From Gilliamella sp. Pra-s52 (GTDB lineage: Bacteria > Pseudomonadota > Gammaproteobacteria > Enterobacterales > Orbaceae), in contig NZ_WTEY01000010.1 in the NCBI RefSeq assembly GCF_009795805.1, positions 29,932 through 93,931 of the forward strand: a DNA stretch of 64,000 nucleotides. The letters run 5' to 3'. Shown piece after piece: positions 13,423-22,685 of this stretch. A program made the position numbers and the translations under genes. Position 1 is the stretch's first letter. The number at the start of each line of letters is the position of its first letter. Below the pieces are notes generated by a model. That model was not told the DNA's origin, made no database searches, and saw nothing but the letters and a program-made list of their open reading frames with translations.

Positions 13423-14811
13423 TCATTCAACTTCCGTATTTACTTCGCTCTCAACAGCTGTTTTTTTAGTGAAATGTAAAATAGCTGCGATAATAAGCGC
13501 ACCTATAAACATGTCAATGACATACCACATTGCACCTTTAGTGACTCCACCTAATGCCACTAAACCACCAAATGCAACAAGCGAATCTATACCATTTAGC
13601 ATACCTAGCATACCTGCTATCGCCGTACCAACCACAATTGCAATGATAACTCGTTTAGGGTCTTTGGCAGCAAACGGAATAGCACCTTCTGTTATTCCTG
13701 CTAGTGATAAAAAGAACGCTGTAATACCAAATTTTTTTTCTTCTTTGGTATATTTAGATCTTGATACTATCAATGATGACACCGCTAATCCTAATGGTGG
13801 AATAGCACAGCACATACGAAACACACCATTTGGGCAATAAACGCCTTCCGCCATTGCCGCTAATGTAAATGCTGTGGCAGCCTTGCTACATGGTCCACCC
13901 ATATCTAACGCGGCCAATATACCAATGCCAATACCTAGAAATGCTGCATTTACCTCAGACATACCTTTTAAAGTAGCCACCATAGCTTTAACAAACCAAA
14001 CAAGAGGATAAGATAAGCCATAAATATAAATGGGAGCCATAACCAATAAAGTTACTGTTGGAATAATCATTACTGGCATAATCGACTCTATCACAGGATG
14101 AACTTTAACCGTTTTAAACCATTTAACAAAATAACCAATTAAGATACCAAATATCATTGCACCAATAAAACCAGTGCTGACTTGATTAGCACCAATTGGA
14201 TTATTCACTACATATCCCATAATAAATGCAGGCGCTAAAGCTGCATTCCCCCCAATGGAATAAGCCATATAGGCTGCTAGTACGGGTACCATCATGGCAA
14301 AACCATATAGTGCAACCTGTTTTAAATCGACAAAAAATTGATTACTTGGTAAGATATCGCCATTAGTAACATCGCCTGTCATTAACACAATTGAAAAAAG
14401 TATTCCTGATGCGATGATGACTGGTAAAAATTTACTGATACCTGTATTTAACGCTCTAAATATTTCTTTACCTATACTATCTTTAACCTCTTTGGTTGAT
14501 ATTTGATCCGCATTATTAAAAATTGTAACGGTATTTTTTACAGCTTCACCAGTACTAACTTTAATGATATTTTTATAAGGTTCCAGTCTATCAGCATTTT
14601 CGATTGAAATATCGGTAGCTAATACAATAACATCCGCAGTTTTAAGATCTTGCTCGGTTAATGGATTATCAATTCCAGCAGCACCTTGTGTTTCAACCTT
14701 ATAATCCCAGCCACGTTTTTTGGCTTCATTTTCAATTTTTTGTTTGGCAATATAAGTATGCGCCATGCCAGCTGTACATGCACAAATCGCAACAATCTTT
14801 TTTTTACTCAT
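13423..14811 (-). CDS. PTS fructose-family transporter subunit EIIBC
   Basis: This is the sugar-specific membrane permease and phosphotransfer domain of a fructose/mannitol-class PTS. Residues 1-100 or so are EIIB, with the phosphocysteine in ICACTAGMAHTY (Cys12). A linker leads to an EIIC domain with about ten hydrophobic segments and the conserved GITEGAIPFAAKDP motif near residue 375. The 462 aa length fits EIIBC without an EIIA. The start overlaps the EIIA stop by 8 nt. The substrate could be fructose, mannose or a fructose-like sugar; no kinase or sugar-catabolic gene lies beside it to decide. Confidence 0.88.
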   Translation of the reverse strand: MSKKKIVAICACTAGMAHTYIAKQKIENEAKKRGWDYKVETQGAAGIDNPLTEQDLKTADVIVLATDISIENADRLEPYKNIIKVSTGEAVKNTVTIFNNADQISTKEVKDSIGKEIFRALNTGISKFLPVIIASGILFSIVLMTGDVTNGDILPSNQFFVDLKQVALYGFAMMVPVLAAYMAYSIGGNAALAPAFIMGYVVNNPIGANQVSTGFIGAMIFGILIGYFVKWFKTVKVHPVIESIMPVMIIPTVTLLVMAPIYIYGLSYPLVWFVKAMVATLKGMSEVNAAFLGIGIGILAALDMGGPCSKAATAFTLAAMAEGVYCPNGVFRMCCAIPPLGLAVSSLIVSRSKYTKEEKKFGITAFFLSLAGITEGAIPFAAKDPKRVIIAIVVGTAIAGMLGMLNGIDSLVAFGGLVALGGVTKGAMWYVIDMFIGALIIAAILHFTKKTAVESEVNTEVE

Positions 14812-15238
14812 ATAATCCTCTGATTTTATTAGCTACAAATTGAATATCGCTGTTAAGTAAATCCTGAATAAAATCATCATCAGCTAAATTTGATGCTAAT
14901 TTAGCAATAATAGATAGATGTTCTTTATTAGCATGCTCTGGCGCACCAATTAAAATTACTAATTTGACTTTATTATCATTATTCCAAACTATGCCATCAA
15001 TATATTTACCGACAACAATAAATGGCGAATTAACTGCTGTACTTTTGGCATGAGGCAAAGCAATATCTGGTAACATATCTGTTTCCATTTCCTGCTCATG
15101 AGCCATCACATCATCAAAAAAACTTTTAACATTTGTTAAATAAACTTGGCTAGCTTTAGCCATTAAATTAATAACGGAAGATTTTTGATTAGTAACATCA
15201 CTAGTCAAATCAACCGATAAAACAGGAATTGACTGCAT
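14804..15238 (-). CDS. PTS fructose-family EIIA component
   Basis: This 144 aa stand-alone EIIA protein accepts phosphate from HPr and passes it to the EIIB cysteine of the overlapping downstream gene. The phosphorylatable His63 is in DIALPHAKS, the hallmark of the PTS EIIA type-2 family. It is the first gene of a two-gene operon, overlapping EIIBC by 8 nt. The stand-alone HPr-like gene at 17095-17358 may supply phosphate, but that link is only inferred from proximity. Confidence 0.88.
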   Translation of the reverse strand: MQSIPVLSVDLTSDVTNQKSSVINLMAKASQVYLTNVKSFFDDVMAHEQEMETDMLPDIALPHAKSTAVNSPFIVVGKYIDGIVWNNDNKVKLVILIGAPEHANKEHLSIIAKLASNLADDDFIQDLLNSDIQFVANKIRGLYE

Positions 15239-15608
15239 AAATAGACTCTCTTTAATTAATGATAACTATCCAAAATAAATTAATTTTATTTTGCTTTGTA
15301 TGTTCAATATACAAAAATTTATTTATGCTGACATTTATTTTGTTTAGAAAATAATAGATTTGGATCACAAATATGAAAATTAAAACTTATCATGTTTTAA
15401 GTATCTCATTTAAATTAAATCGCCCTGAAATACCAAGTAATACATTTTAAAGTTTATAATTCGCCCGTTTTAGTACTATTTTACTAAAAATTAACTTGCA
15501 TAATTATCATAATATGTCAGAATTCCCTGCCGCTTTAAGCGGGTAAAAAGGCAAAACTATACTTAGTAGTTTTTTATTGTTTTTTGGGACAGAGGAGCAA
15601 AGTAAGTC
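15239..15608. other. Divergent intergenic region between PTS EIIA and the permease
   Basis: This 370-bp gap holds the promoters of both flanking genes. It is strongly AT-rich. Near the permease there is a short hairpin CCGCT/AGCGG (15530-15540) and a weaker AAAACTA/TAGTTTT hairpin followed by a T-run (15554-15577), which together could act as a leader attenuator. GAGGAG at 15592-15597 is the permease ribosome binding site. No ORF or known riboswitch could be supported. Confidence 0.4.
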
Positions 15609-16970
15609 ATGTCCGCAATAAAAATGAAACGAGTTTTAACCACACCTGCATTAATTGCATTTGGTTTAGCTTATATGGTTCCTTTAGGGATCTTTACCAC
15701 TTATGGGGAAGTCACTGTTGCCAGTAATGGACACTTACCTATAGCCTATATCATCACCCTTGCTATGATTTTTTTCACTGCATTAAGCTATTGTCGTATG
15801 GCAAATAAGCTACCTATTGCAGGTTCTGCTTATTCTTATGTACAACGTACTTTTGGTGGAAAAGTTGGTTTTTTGGTGGGCTGGGCACAAATCCTTGATT
15901 ACCTATTTTTGCCAATATTAAATTATTTGGTTTTAGGTATTTATCTTAATGAAGCATTTCCAAGCATTCCTGCTTATGTTTTTGTATTGGGTTCGCTTAT
16001 TAGTGTTAGCTTTTTAAATTACCTTGGTATAAAACTGATTAATTCAGTAAACTTTACCTTAATCATTGTACAAATGGTTTTTATCGGGTTATTTATATTT
16101 TTGAGTTTAACTAATGTGGATTTAACTCCTGAAGCAATGATGAAACCATTGCAAGTTAATGCCAGCGATTTTAGTGGTTTAATGTCAGGAGCAGCAATAT
16201 TGTGTCTTGCTTTTTTGGGCTTTGATGCTATTGCAACCCTAGCCGAAGAGTCTAATGATGCACAAAAATCACTACCAAAAGCCATTATATGGACTGTGTT
16301 AATTGCGGGTTGTATTTTTTTAGTGGTTTCTTATTGTGCTCACTTAGCTTACCCAATGTGGACTGATTTTACTGATAACAAAGATACTGCAAGTTTAGAA
16401 GTGGTTCGTCAAGTTGGTAAAATCAGCCAATTAGGCGGTGATTTTATGTATAATTTCTTCCAAGCAGCCTACTTAACGGGAGTTTTTGCATCGGCAATGA
16501 CTGCGCAAACTAGCGTGTCACGGATTTTCTATGCAATGGGACGTGAAGGGGTGCTACCTAAACAGATTTTTTATAAAATTCATCCACGTTTTAGAACGCC
16601 TTATTTATCGATTATTTTTGTTGCCTGTTTTTCATTGTTGTCATTAGTATTAGATCTTAGTTTAGTGGTTTCAATGATAAGCTTTGGCGCATTAGTAGCT
16701 TTTACTTTTGTCAATTTATGTGTGATCAAAAGCTACCTTGGTGGTAATAATGCAAAAACAGCATCAATGCTATTTAAGTATGGACTATTACCTGCAATTG
16801 GCGTTTTGCTTTCATTGTGGTTGTGGACAAGCCTTGATGCGACTGCAATGATTGTTGGTTTGGTTTGGTTAGCAATTGGGTTTATTTATTTAATTTATCT
16901 AACTAAAGGTTTTACCAAAATGTTGCCGTCTATTGATCATAACGAATTGAATTCAATAATTAAAGATTAA
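15609..16970 (+). CDS. APC-superfamily importer, PuuP/PlaP-like (putrescine or amino acid)
   Basis: The protein is a 453 aa, 12-helix APC permease. It resembles E. coli PlaP/PuuP along its length: GLAYMVPLGIFTTYGEV in TM1, TALSYCRMANKLPIAGSAYS in TM2, the LGFDAIATLAEESNDA helix-6 region near residue 205, and a C-terminal WPAIG-type helix. The family imports putrescine or amino acids with a cation. Substrate identity is inferred from resemblance only. It is transcribed alone, away from the PTS operon, and converges on the HPr-like gene. Confidence 0.8.
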   Translation: MSAIKMKRVLTTPALIAFGLAYMVPLGIFTTYGEVTVASNGHLPIAYIITLAMIFFTALSYCRMANKLPIAGSAYSYVQRTFGGKVGFLVGWAQILDYLFLPILNYLVLGIYLNEAFPSIPAYVFVLGSLISVSFLNYLGIKLINSVNFTLIIVQMVFIGLFIFLSLTNVDLTPEAMMKPLQVNASDFSGLMSGAAILCLAFLGFDAIATLAEESNDAQKSLPKAIIWTVLIAGCIFLVVSYCAHLAYPMWTDFTDNKDTASLEVVRQVGKISQLGGDFMYNFFQAAYLTGVFASAMTAQTSVSRIFYAMGREGVLPKQIFYKIHPRFRTPYLSIIFVACFSLLSLVLDLSLVVSMISFGALVAFTFVNLCVIKSYLGGNNAKTASMLFKYGLLPAIGVLLSLWLWTSLDATAMIVGLVWLAIGFIYLIYLTKGFTKMLPSIDHNELNSIIKD

Positions 16971-17028
16971 TTTAATCTTTTTAAATTAGGTCTACTTAAA
17001 AGTATCTAGTTACGCCTTTCAAAAAACA

Positions 17029-17054
17029 ATTCCGTCGACATAAGTCGACGGAAT
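17029..17054 (-). terminator. Terminator of the HPr-like gene
   Basis: A perfect 11-bp inverted repeat (17029-17039 with 17044-17054) with a 4-nt loop is followed on the minus strand by TTGTTTTTTG. It lies 40 nt past the HPr-like stop, making it a clear minus-strand rho-independent terminator. Confidence 0.85.
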
Positions 17055-17094
17055 CAAATCTAAAAAATAATTATTAGCTAAACTAAGGTTGCAA

Positions 17095-17358
17095 TTACTC
17101 ACCAAAACCAGTAGCAAATAATTCACGAATTTCGTCCATTGCTGCTTGCTCGTCTTCACCATCACAGATGATTTCAACAGTTGAACCACCTTTAACGCCA
17201 GCACCAAGTAAACCCATCATGCTTTTTAATTTGATTGCTTTACCATTATAAACAAGTTCAATTGATGATTTATAACGACCAGCTAATTTAACTAGTGCCG
17301 TAACAGGGCGAGCATGAAGACCAGTTGAATTTTTTACTACCATTTCTTCTTTTAACAT
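17095..17358 (-). CDS. HPr-family phosphocarrier protein (stand-alone)
   Basis: This 87 aa protein has the HPr fold signatures: the phosphorylatable His15 in TGLHARPVTALV and a serine in KLKSMMGLL at the position of the regulatory Ser46. It lacks ptsI and crr neighbours, unlike the usual ptsHI-crr operon, and its sequence (LHARPV rather than the enteric LHTRPA) differs from E. coli HPr. It may be a second HPr serving the nearby fructose-family PTS or the genome's only HPr relocated. The gene is monocistronic with its own terminator. Ribosome binding site AAGGAC is about 10 nt upstream. Confidence 0.85.
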   Translation of the reverse strand: MLKEEMVVKNSTGLHARPVTALVKLAGRYKSSIELVYNGKAIKLKSMMGLLGAGVKGGSTVEIICDGEDEQAAMDEIRELFATGFGE

Positions 17359-17485
17359 AATAAAGTCCTTATTTATATCTTAACGTTAATACAATGACTC
17401 TATTTATATCATAAATTAAATAATTTTTCTCTTTTTTAGTTATGATTTTTATACAATACTTTTAATTACTGGCATTTTAGACAAG

Positions 17486-18424
17486 TTATGTCCAATAATA
17501 TCGCACAATATGAAAAAAAATTGGTGCAGCAAAACAGATAGAGTCCAAACGATCAAGCACACCACCATGCCCACCAATAATTTTTCCCCAATCTTTGATA
17601 CCTCTATCTCGTTTTATTGCTGACATGACAAGTCCTCCAAAAAATCCAAGTAGAGTAATCATCAACGAAATCAAACCCGATTGAATAAAAGTAAAAGGTG
17701 TTATCCAAAATAAACAAGCACCAATTAAACTTGCCGATAACACTCCCCCAATAAAACCTTCAATGGTTTTTGATGGTGATAAATTTGGGCTAATAGGATG
17801 TTTACCAAATAATTTACCAAAAACATATTGTAAGACATCTGAAAGTTCGACAACCAAGACTAAAAAAGCAATCAAAAGTAAATTACGATCTTGGTAATGT
17901 TCAATGTTTAATGCTAATAATGCTGGCACGCAAGAGATACTATAAACAGTAATCATTAATCCCCATTGAACTTCAGCTGTTCTTTCTAGAAAATTATGCG
18001 TTGAGCCTGTGATTGCTGCCAAAATAGCTAATAACAAAAAACCATAAACAGGAATAAAAATACTAAATAGTCCGTACCAAGATACAGCCACTAAAATATA
18101 TTGTAAAGGCAAAGCAATAAAATAAGAAAACATTAAAGCATAATTATCATAACCATTAGCTGAAATTAAGGTAAGAAATTCTCTCAGGGCAATACATGAT
18201 GCTAGGAAAAATAGAAAAATAACCGCCAATTTACCTAATAAAAATGCAATGCCAATGATTACTACCATTACCCACCATGAATTAATGCGAGTATTTAAAT
18301 TATCAATGACACTATTTGGGCTTTTCATACGTTTTTTTAGTTGTAAGCCTATTATTGATGCAATAATGAGTAATACACCTATACCCACAAACAATAATAA
18401 AGTATCACGTTGATAATCAGACAT
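17486..18424 (-). CDS. ynbB: CDP-diglyceride synthase-like protein YnbB (CdsA family)
   Basis: This polytopic inner-membrane protein of 312 aa belongs to the phosphatidate cytidylyltransferase family, which makes CDP-activated lipids from phosphatidate and CTP. Eight or so hydrophobic segments are seen. The C-terminal signature lies around residues 215-295 (LSPSKTIEGFIGG, then SAIKRDRGIKDWG, GHGGVLDRLDS). Its position at the end of a cluster with YnbA, YnbC and YnbD identifies it as YnbB rather than the housekeeping CdsA. It would supply the CDP-lipid substrate for YnbA. A 61-nt gap separates it from the 160 aa gene upstream. Confidence 0.88.
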   Translation of the reverse strand: MSDYQRDTLLLFVGIGVLLIIASIIGLQLKKRMKSPNSVIDNLNTRINSWWVMVVIIGIAFLLGKLAVIFLFFLASCIALREFLTLISANGYDNYALMFSYFIALPLQYILVAVSWYGLFSIFIPVYGFLLLAILAAITGSTHNFLERTAEVQWGLMITVYSISCVPALLALNIEHYQDRNLLLIAFLVLVVELSDVLQYVFGKLFGKHPISPNLSPSKTIEGFIGGVLSASLIGACLFWITPFTFIQSGLISLMITLLGFFGGLVMSAIKRDRGIKDWGKIIGGHGGVLDRLDSICFAAPIFFHIVRYYWT

Positions 18425-18485
18425 TGTTTTCCCCTTAATTACATTTGCAGTATAATAAACTTAAATCAATTATAAAGTTAACTAT

Positions 18486-18968
18486 TTAACCAAAACGAAT
18501 CATTCCACTGATTAATATTCCAACTAATAGTAGTATTTGTAAAATAAACCAAAAAATTTGTTTTTTTAATAATTTTATTGTTCCCTTTTGACGTTCAATA
18601 ATCGATCTTGTAGGGAATTGATTGGTGTTAATTAAATTTAATTGCTGTAATGCCTCATCTAATTCCATTAATTTATTTGGTAACTGATCAACATTAGTGG
18701 CTAAATAATCAAACAGCTTTTTATCAAATTCAATACGTAGGGCATAATATTTGCTAATTAACCCCATCAACAAGCAGATAAGACAACCAATAACGCATAA
18801 CAATGAACCTATCCACCAACTTGCTATCAATCCAAAACATAATGTTATTATCGTTATAGCTAATGAAAAAATATAAAATTGTTTACTCATTTCCAATAAG
18901 CTACAAAATATCACCAGTGTAGTTTGATTTATAATTTTAGGTGATTTTGTTTTGTTATAACCTAGCAT
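18486..18968 (-). CDS. Hypothetical membrane protein in the ynb operon
   Basis: I do not recognise this 160 aa protein. A hydrophobic hairpin of two membrane segments (about residues 30-70) is followed by a charged, probably helical stretch (75-135) and a C-terminal membrane segment (138-157). The ATG at 18968 overlaps the ynbD stop by 7 nt and has AAAGGA at good spacing inside ynbD, so it is translationally coupled; a start at residue 27 (18890) is the alternative. I recall no equivalent in the E. coli ynbABCD cluster. A structural or accessory role in the same membrane pathway is inferred from position only. Confidence 0.7.
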   Translation of the reverse strand: MLGYNKTKSPKIINQTTLVIFCSLLEMSKQFYIFSLAITIITLCFGLIASWWIGSLLCVIGCLICLLMGLISKYYALRIEFDKKLFDYLATNVDQLPNKLMELDEALQQLNLINTNQFPTRSIIERQKGTIKLLKKQIFWFILQILLLVGILISGMIRFG

Positions 18969-20293
18969 AGGTTTCCTTTTTGTATTTGTAAAAATAGATC
19001 TGATAAAATTAAACGTTGTTTAGTTGTAATAACGACTGAATGACGGTTTGACTTGACTTTCGTAATAGCATCATCAAGGTTAGAAGCCCTTTTTGTTAGT
19101 AATAGCCAAGCAATTACTGCTGTTGCACTACGCGAATAACCTAATGCACAACAAACGAGTACATTTCCTTGTTTATGATACTGCTCAATCATTTTAGAGG
19201 CTTGCTGACATTGTTCAATAGTTAGTGGTGTCATATCTAACACAGGAATTGAGCAATAATTACCAGAAACACATCCTATAGGTAATTCAGCACACAGATC
19301 AACAATCGAGAAACAAGAATATTTTCGTAATGTATTGTTAGAGGGTATCCGTCCTAAATAAACATTATCATAAATTAAATCGGCTGATTCATTTTTAAAT
19401 GTCCATAATCGTGAATTGATCCACATGATTATAAAATAAGGTAAATATAAAATCGTAGTGGCAAGATTAAAATGTCCGTTAGTCTGCTTTTGAAATCCTA
19501 TTGCACCAACAAATAAGTAATTGACACAAACCAAAAATAAGGAAGCAGAAAGCCAAAGCAACCAAAGCCACCATCCATTAAAGTAGATTGCTAAACTCAG
19601 AAATAACAAAAATAATATAAAATAGATACTAGCCCAAACATAGTGTTTGGCTAGTTGTCTATTTTTTAATGGCGATAAGTTGTTATCTGGCCATAACCAA
19701 ATACAAAAACAGCCAACCCATAATCCAGTTGGAATATCAAAAAAATGGTGTTGCCAAGTTGTTAATACTGACACGCCTATTAAGAGACACCAAACATGCA
19801 AAATATAACGAGCAAGCTTGGTATGTAAATAATTAACATAAAACTGCCATAAAATGATAAGTAATGTGATGTGTAATGAAGGTGCTTGATTAAATGGCTT
19901 ATCAAATCCCATTAAAACATCAAACAATACTCCAGAAAAACCGTCTAATGGTGGGCGTTCAAAACTAAATTTAAGTGGAAAGATTAAAAAACAAAAAATA
20001 CAAATAATCTGAGCAGATAAAAGTCTAAAACCAAGCCTTTTAAGAGTAGGATAAGAACTAGCCAACAAAATAGCTAATCCATACATAAGATCTATTGACC
20101 AATAAGGTATGATAGTCCAAGGCCATAAAGGTATTGAGTGTTCCCATTCAAAAACTAAACTGCCTACATCACTTCGCATCGCTGTAAGTTCATTAGCAAA
20201 ATTATAGCTAGTAAAAAAGAAAACGGTTAAACCAACTAACCATGCTAACTTATAAGCAGTTAGCTTATTAAAACAATATTTTAACTCATACAT
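18962..20293 (-). CDS. ynbD: YnbD-like PAP2 / dual-specificity phosphatase membrane protein
   Basis: This 443 aa protein has two parts. The N-terminal membrane part has PAP2-superfamily residues (PSLHITLLIILW and the distal TTWQHHFFDIPTG His-Asp motif), with about eight hydrophobic segments in total. The C-terminal 110 residues form a cytoplasmic cysteine phosphatase with the P-loop VCCALGYSRSATA (CX5R), of the dual-specificity type. This combination is that of E. coli YnbD. It would dephosphorylate a lipid phosphate or phosphoinositide-like product of the pathway. The start is 6 nt after the ynbC stop. Confidence 0.87.
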   Translation of the reverse strand: MYELKYCFNKLTAYKLAWLVGLTVFFFTSYNFANELTAMRSDVGSLVFEWEHSIPLWPWTIIPYWSIDLMYGLAILLASSYPTLKRLGFRLLSAQIICIFCFLIFPLKFSFERPPLDGFSGVLFDVLMGFDKPFNQAPSLHITLLIILWQFYVNYLHTKLARYILHVWCLLIGVSVLTTWQHHFFDIPTGLWVGCFCIWLWPDNNLSPLKNRQLAKHYVWASIYFILFLLFLSLAIYFNGWWLWLLWLSASLFLVCVNYLFVGAIGFQKQTNGHFNLATTILYLPYFIIMWINSRLWTFKNESADLIYDNVYLGRIPSNNTLRKYSCFSIVDLCAELPIGCVSGNYCSIPVLDMTPLTIEQCQQASKMIEQYHKQGNVLVCCALGYSRSATAVIAWLLLTKRASNLDDAITKVKSNRHSVVITTKQRLILSDLFLQIQKGNLC

Positions 20294-20299
20294 TCTTTA

Positions 20300-22051
20300 T
20301 TATTTAATTCGTTGAGCCAGTGATACGGTAAAAATCCCCCACTGATCAATACGCATAGTGATCTTTTTAAACCCAGCGTCTGCGACAAGTTGATCCATTT
20401 CAAGTTGGGTACGTCTGCGCATAATCCAAGGTTGTCCATCTCTATGTGATGTTAATGCTCTTGCTATAAATTCAAGTTGTGGGTGCCAAGGTTGATTAGT
20501 ATAAATTAAATAACCACCTTCAGCGATTGAATCAGCTAAACCTGACAAAGATGCACGCAGTAACTGGTTATCACTAAATAATTCATATAACCCCGAAACA
20601 ACGGCTAATGTTGGTTGTGGTGATAATTGGGCTAGCTGTTCACGATTAAAAGCATCACCTTTTTCAAAACGGGCTATATCAGTTAATCCTTTTTCCTCTA
20701 TTAATGCTTGGCCATCTTGTATGTTAATATCACTATAATCTCGTAATAGTACCGAATTGGGTTTATTAGCGAGTTGGTTAATCGTTTCTAAAATATAACG
20801 ACCATGCCCTGCAGCAATATCAACAATATCGACAGGCTTATTTTGTTCGTGAAGTTGATTGATAGCGAGTTTTAACAGTTCTTCAAGGTGTGTCTTTCGT
20901 TGACGGATACCTCTCCATCCGATAGATTGTAAGTAAACATAATCTAAAAAACGCCCTAGTTTTGAGGTACCAGACGGTTCATTACGATAGACATAATCCA
21001 ATGAGCCTCCCGAGTCAAACCCTATTGTCGTGCCCAATTTTATCCCATCCGAAAGTCGGCTAGCGTATGCTAAACTAGCTTTAATAAATTTCCAATATAA
21101 AGGTCTAATCCAACCTGATGGCGGTAAGGATAAATTATCTGCTTCTTGTCTTGTGTAACCAAGCATATCGGCATTAGTAAATGACTGAATTTTAGGTTCA
21201 TTGGCAAAAGATCCTAGAATAAATCGCCTTGCACGATCGATTGCAAATTTTCGCTCTTTTTCACCAAAAGTATCATGATAAAAGCCAGGCAACACATGAA
21301 ACTCTTTTTGTTCAGAACCTAAATTGTCATAAAATTGTTTTTGCGGTTTACGTTTTACTACATAATCCGAGCCTGAAACTAATAATTGCGTTGGAATATT
21401 AATGGCATTGGCATCTTTAACAATACGATCAGACACTTCATATAAATCAAGGAGTAATCGAACAGATATTGGTCGAGTAATCAATGGGTCTTGAGTAAAT
21501 GATTCAGCACGTTCAACGTCGTGCGTCAACAATTTAGGTTTAACATAGCTGTTAACGAAAAAATTACCTTTTAAATTATACAGCAATTTCAAACCAGATA
21601 TGGCTAATGGTACATATAATTTTACACTAAAGGCCGGTGAAGCTAATACCAAAGCACGAATATTGGGCACATAGTCATGTACCCATGCCGAGGCAATGAC
21701 AGCCCCAACACTTTGGGCAATAATGGCAATATCTTCATAACAAAGCGAATAAGTTTGTTTAATATGTTCAATAAAACAGTTTGCATCTCTAATTAACGTT
21801 GCAAAATTGAGAGCATCACCACGATCACCCTCCGATAGACCATTTCCTCTAGCATCCCAAGCAAATATTTGATAATCAGGTAGTTCTAGTTCGTCAGCCA
21901 AGTGAGCCATGCGCCCAGAATGTTCATGCCCTCGATGAAAAAGAACAATTGCTTTAGAAAGACCTTTATTATTATCAGTAGCAGGCCAATAGCGATAAAA
22001 CAACCGACAACCATCATGGCTAATAAAACTTTTTTGTTGCTGTTGACGCAT
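20300..22051 (-). CDS. ynbC: YnbC-like alpha/beta hydrolase fused to SAM methyltransferase
   Basis: This 583 aa protein matches the two-domain layout of E. coli YnbC (about 585 aa). Residues 1-280 are an S33-type monoacylglycerol-lipase-like hydrolase: FHRGHEHSGRMAHLADEL, a nucleophile elbow IAQSVGAVIA near residue 114 and a late catalytic His in PGFYHDTFGE. Residues from about 400 are a class I methyltransferase with VDIAAGHGRYILE as the SAM-binding motif. Both domains look intact. A role in acyl removal or methylation of a lipid head group is inferred from the surrounding YnbA/B/D enzymes. Confidence 0.87.
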   Translation of the reverse strand: MRQQQQKSFISHDGCRLFYRYWPATDNNKGLSKAIVLFHRGHEHSGRMAHLADELELPDYQIFAWDARGNGLSEGDRGDALNFATLIRDANCFIEHIKQTYSLCYEDIAIIAQSVGAVIASAWVHDYVPNIRALVLASPAFSVKLYVPLAISGLKLLYNLKGNFFVNSYVKPKLLTHDVERAESFTQDPLITRPISVRLLLDLYEVSDRIVKDANAINIPTQLLVSGSDYVVKRKPQKQFYDNLGSEQKEFHVLPGFYHDTFGEKERKFAIDRARRFILGSFANEPKIQSFTNADMLGYTRQEADNLSLPPSGWIRPLYWKFIKASLAYASRLSDGIKLGTTIGFDSGGSLDYVYRNEPSGTSKLGRFLDYVYLQSIGWRGIRQRKTHLEELLKLAINQLHEQNKPVDIVDIAAGHGRYILETINQLANKPNSVLLRDYSDINIQDGQALIEEKGLTDIARFEKGDAFNREQLAQLSPQPTLAVVSGLYELFSDNQLLRASLSGLADSIAEGGYLIYTNQPWHPQLEFIARALTSHRDGQPWIMRRRTQLEMDQLVADAGFKKITMRIDQWGIFTVSLAQRIK

Positions 22052-22063
22052 AATTTTTCCTCG

Positions 22064-22672
22064 TTATTTTTGCGTTTCTTGCATGCCTTTTCGAACTCGG
22101 TTAATGACAGTATAAATAAGTAAAAAGCTGATGATCCAGAATAACGTATTAATCCACATTAAAGGTAATAAATAAGTTGCAATACCTAAACTTATCACCC
22201 CAAAGACAAAGGCTCGATCACTTTTACCCATTGGTCCATCATATCTCCTTGATGCTCCAATCATGACACCTAGAATGCCACTATATTCCGTTAAAATGGA
22301 TAGTAAAACCAAAAAAATAACTAAATTGTTATTTACTTCTTGAAGTTGTGTAAAAGTGACCAATAGCACACTGTCAGAAATTACATCACAAATTTCATTT
22401 AAATAAGCACCTAAATTTGATTTTTGATGATATTCCCTTGCAAGCATACCATCAATAGCATTGAGTGCCATACGGATAAACATCCATATTGGAATAAGAT
22501 AAAAAATCCATTGATATGATGCCAATATTCCAACAATAAAAGCAATCATGACAGATCCCAAACAGGCAATCAAGGTTACTTGATTAGCTGTAATATTAGC
22601 CTTATAAAGACGATCAACATAAGGACGTAGTCGTGCTTGAAACTTCGGCTTTAATTGATAAATTGATAACAC
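22064..22672 (-). CDS. ynbA: CDP-alcohol phosphatidyltransferase YnbA
   Basis: This 202 aa, six-helix membrane enzyme of the CDP-alcohol phosphatidyltransferase family joins a CDP-lipid to an alcohol head group. The signature is in NAIDGMLAREYHQ then GAYLNEICDVISD (about residues 72-100). In the canonical motif D-xx-D-G-xx-A-R...G-xxx-D-xxx-D, two Asp positions are Asn here, which I recall is also the case in E. coli YnbA. It starts 13 nt after queH and ends 12 nt before ynbC, so it is within one operon. Confidence 0.88.
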   Translation of the reverse strand: MLSIYQLKPKFQARLRPYVDRLYKANITANQVTLIACLGSVMIAFIVGILASYQWIFYLIPIWMFIRMALNAIDGMLAREYHQKSNLGAYLNEICDVISDSVLLVTFTQLQEVNNNLVIFLVLLSILTEYSGILGVMIGASRRYDGPMGKSDRAFVFGVISLGIATYLLPLMWINTLFWIISFLLIYTVINRVRKGMQETQK

Positions 22673-22685
22673 AGGAAATCCTTGT

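Noticed and set aside
15340..15375. CRP-like half site TCACA between the PTS and permease genes
   Set aside because: Only one half-site is recognisable; the TGTGA half is absent at the required spacing.
15530..15608. Possible lysine-type riboswitch before the permease (GAGGAGCAAAGTAA)
   Set aside because: The string resembles the start of an L box by chance; there is no space for the remaining helices before the start codon and it overlaps the ribosome binding site.
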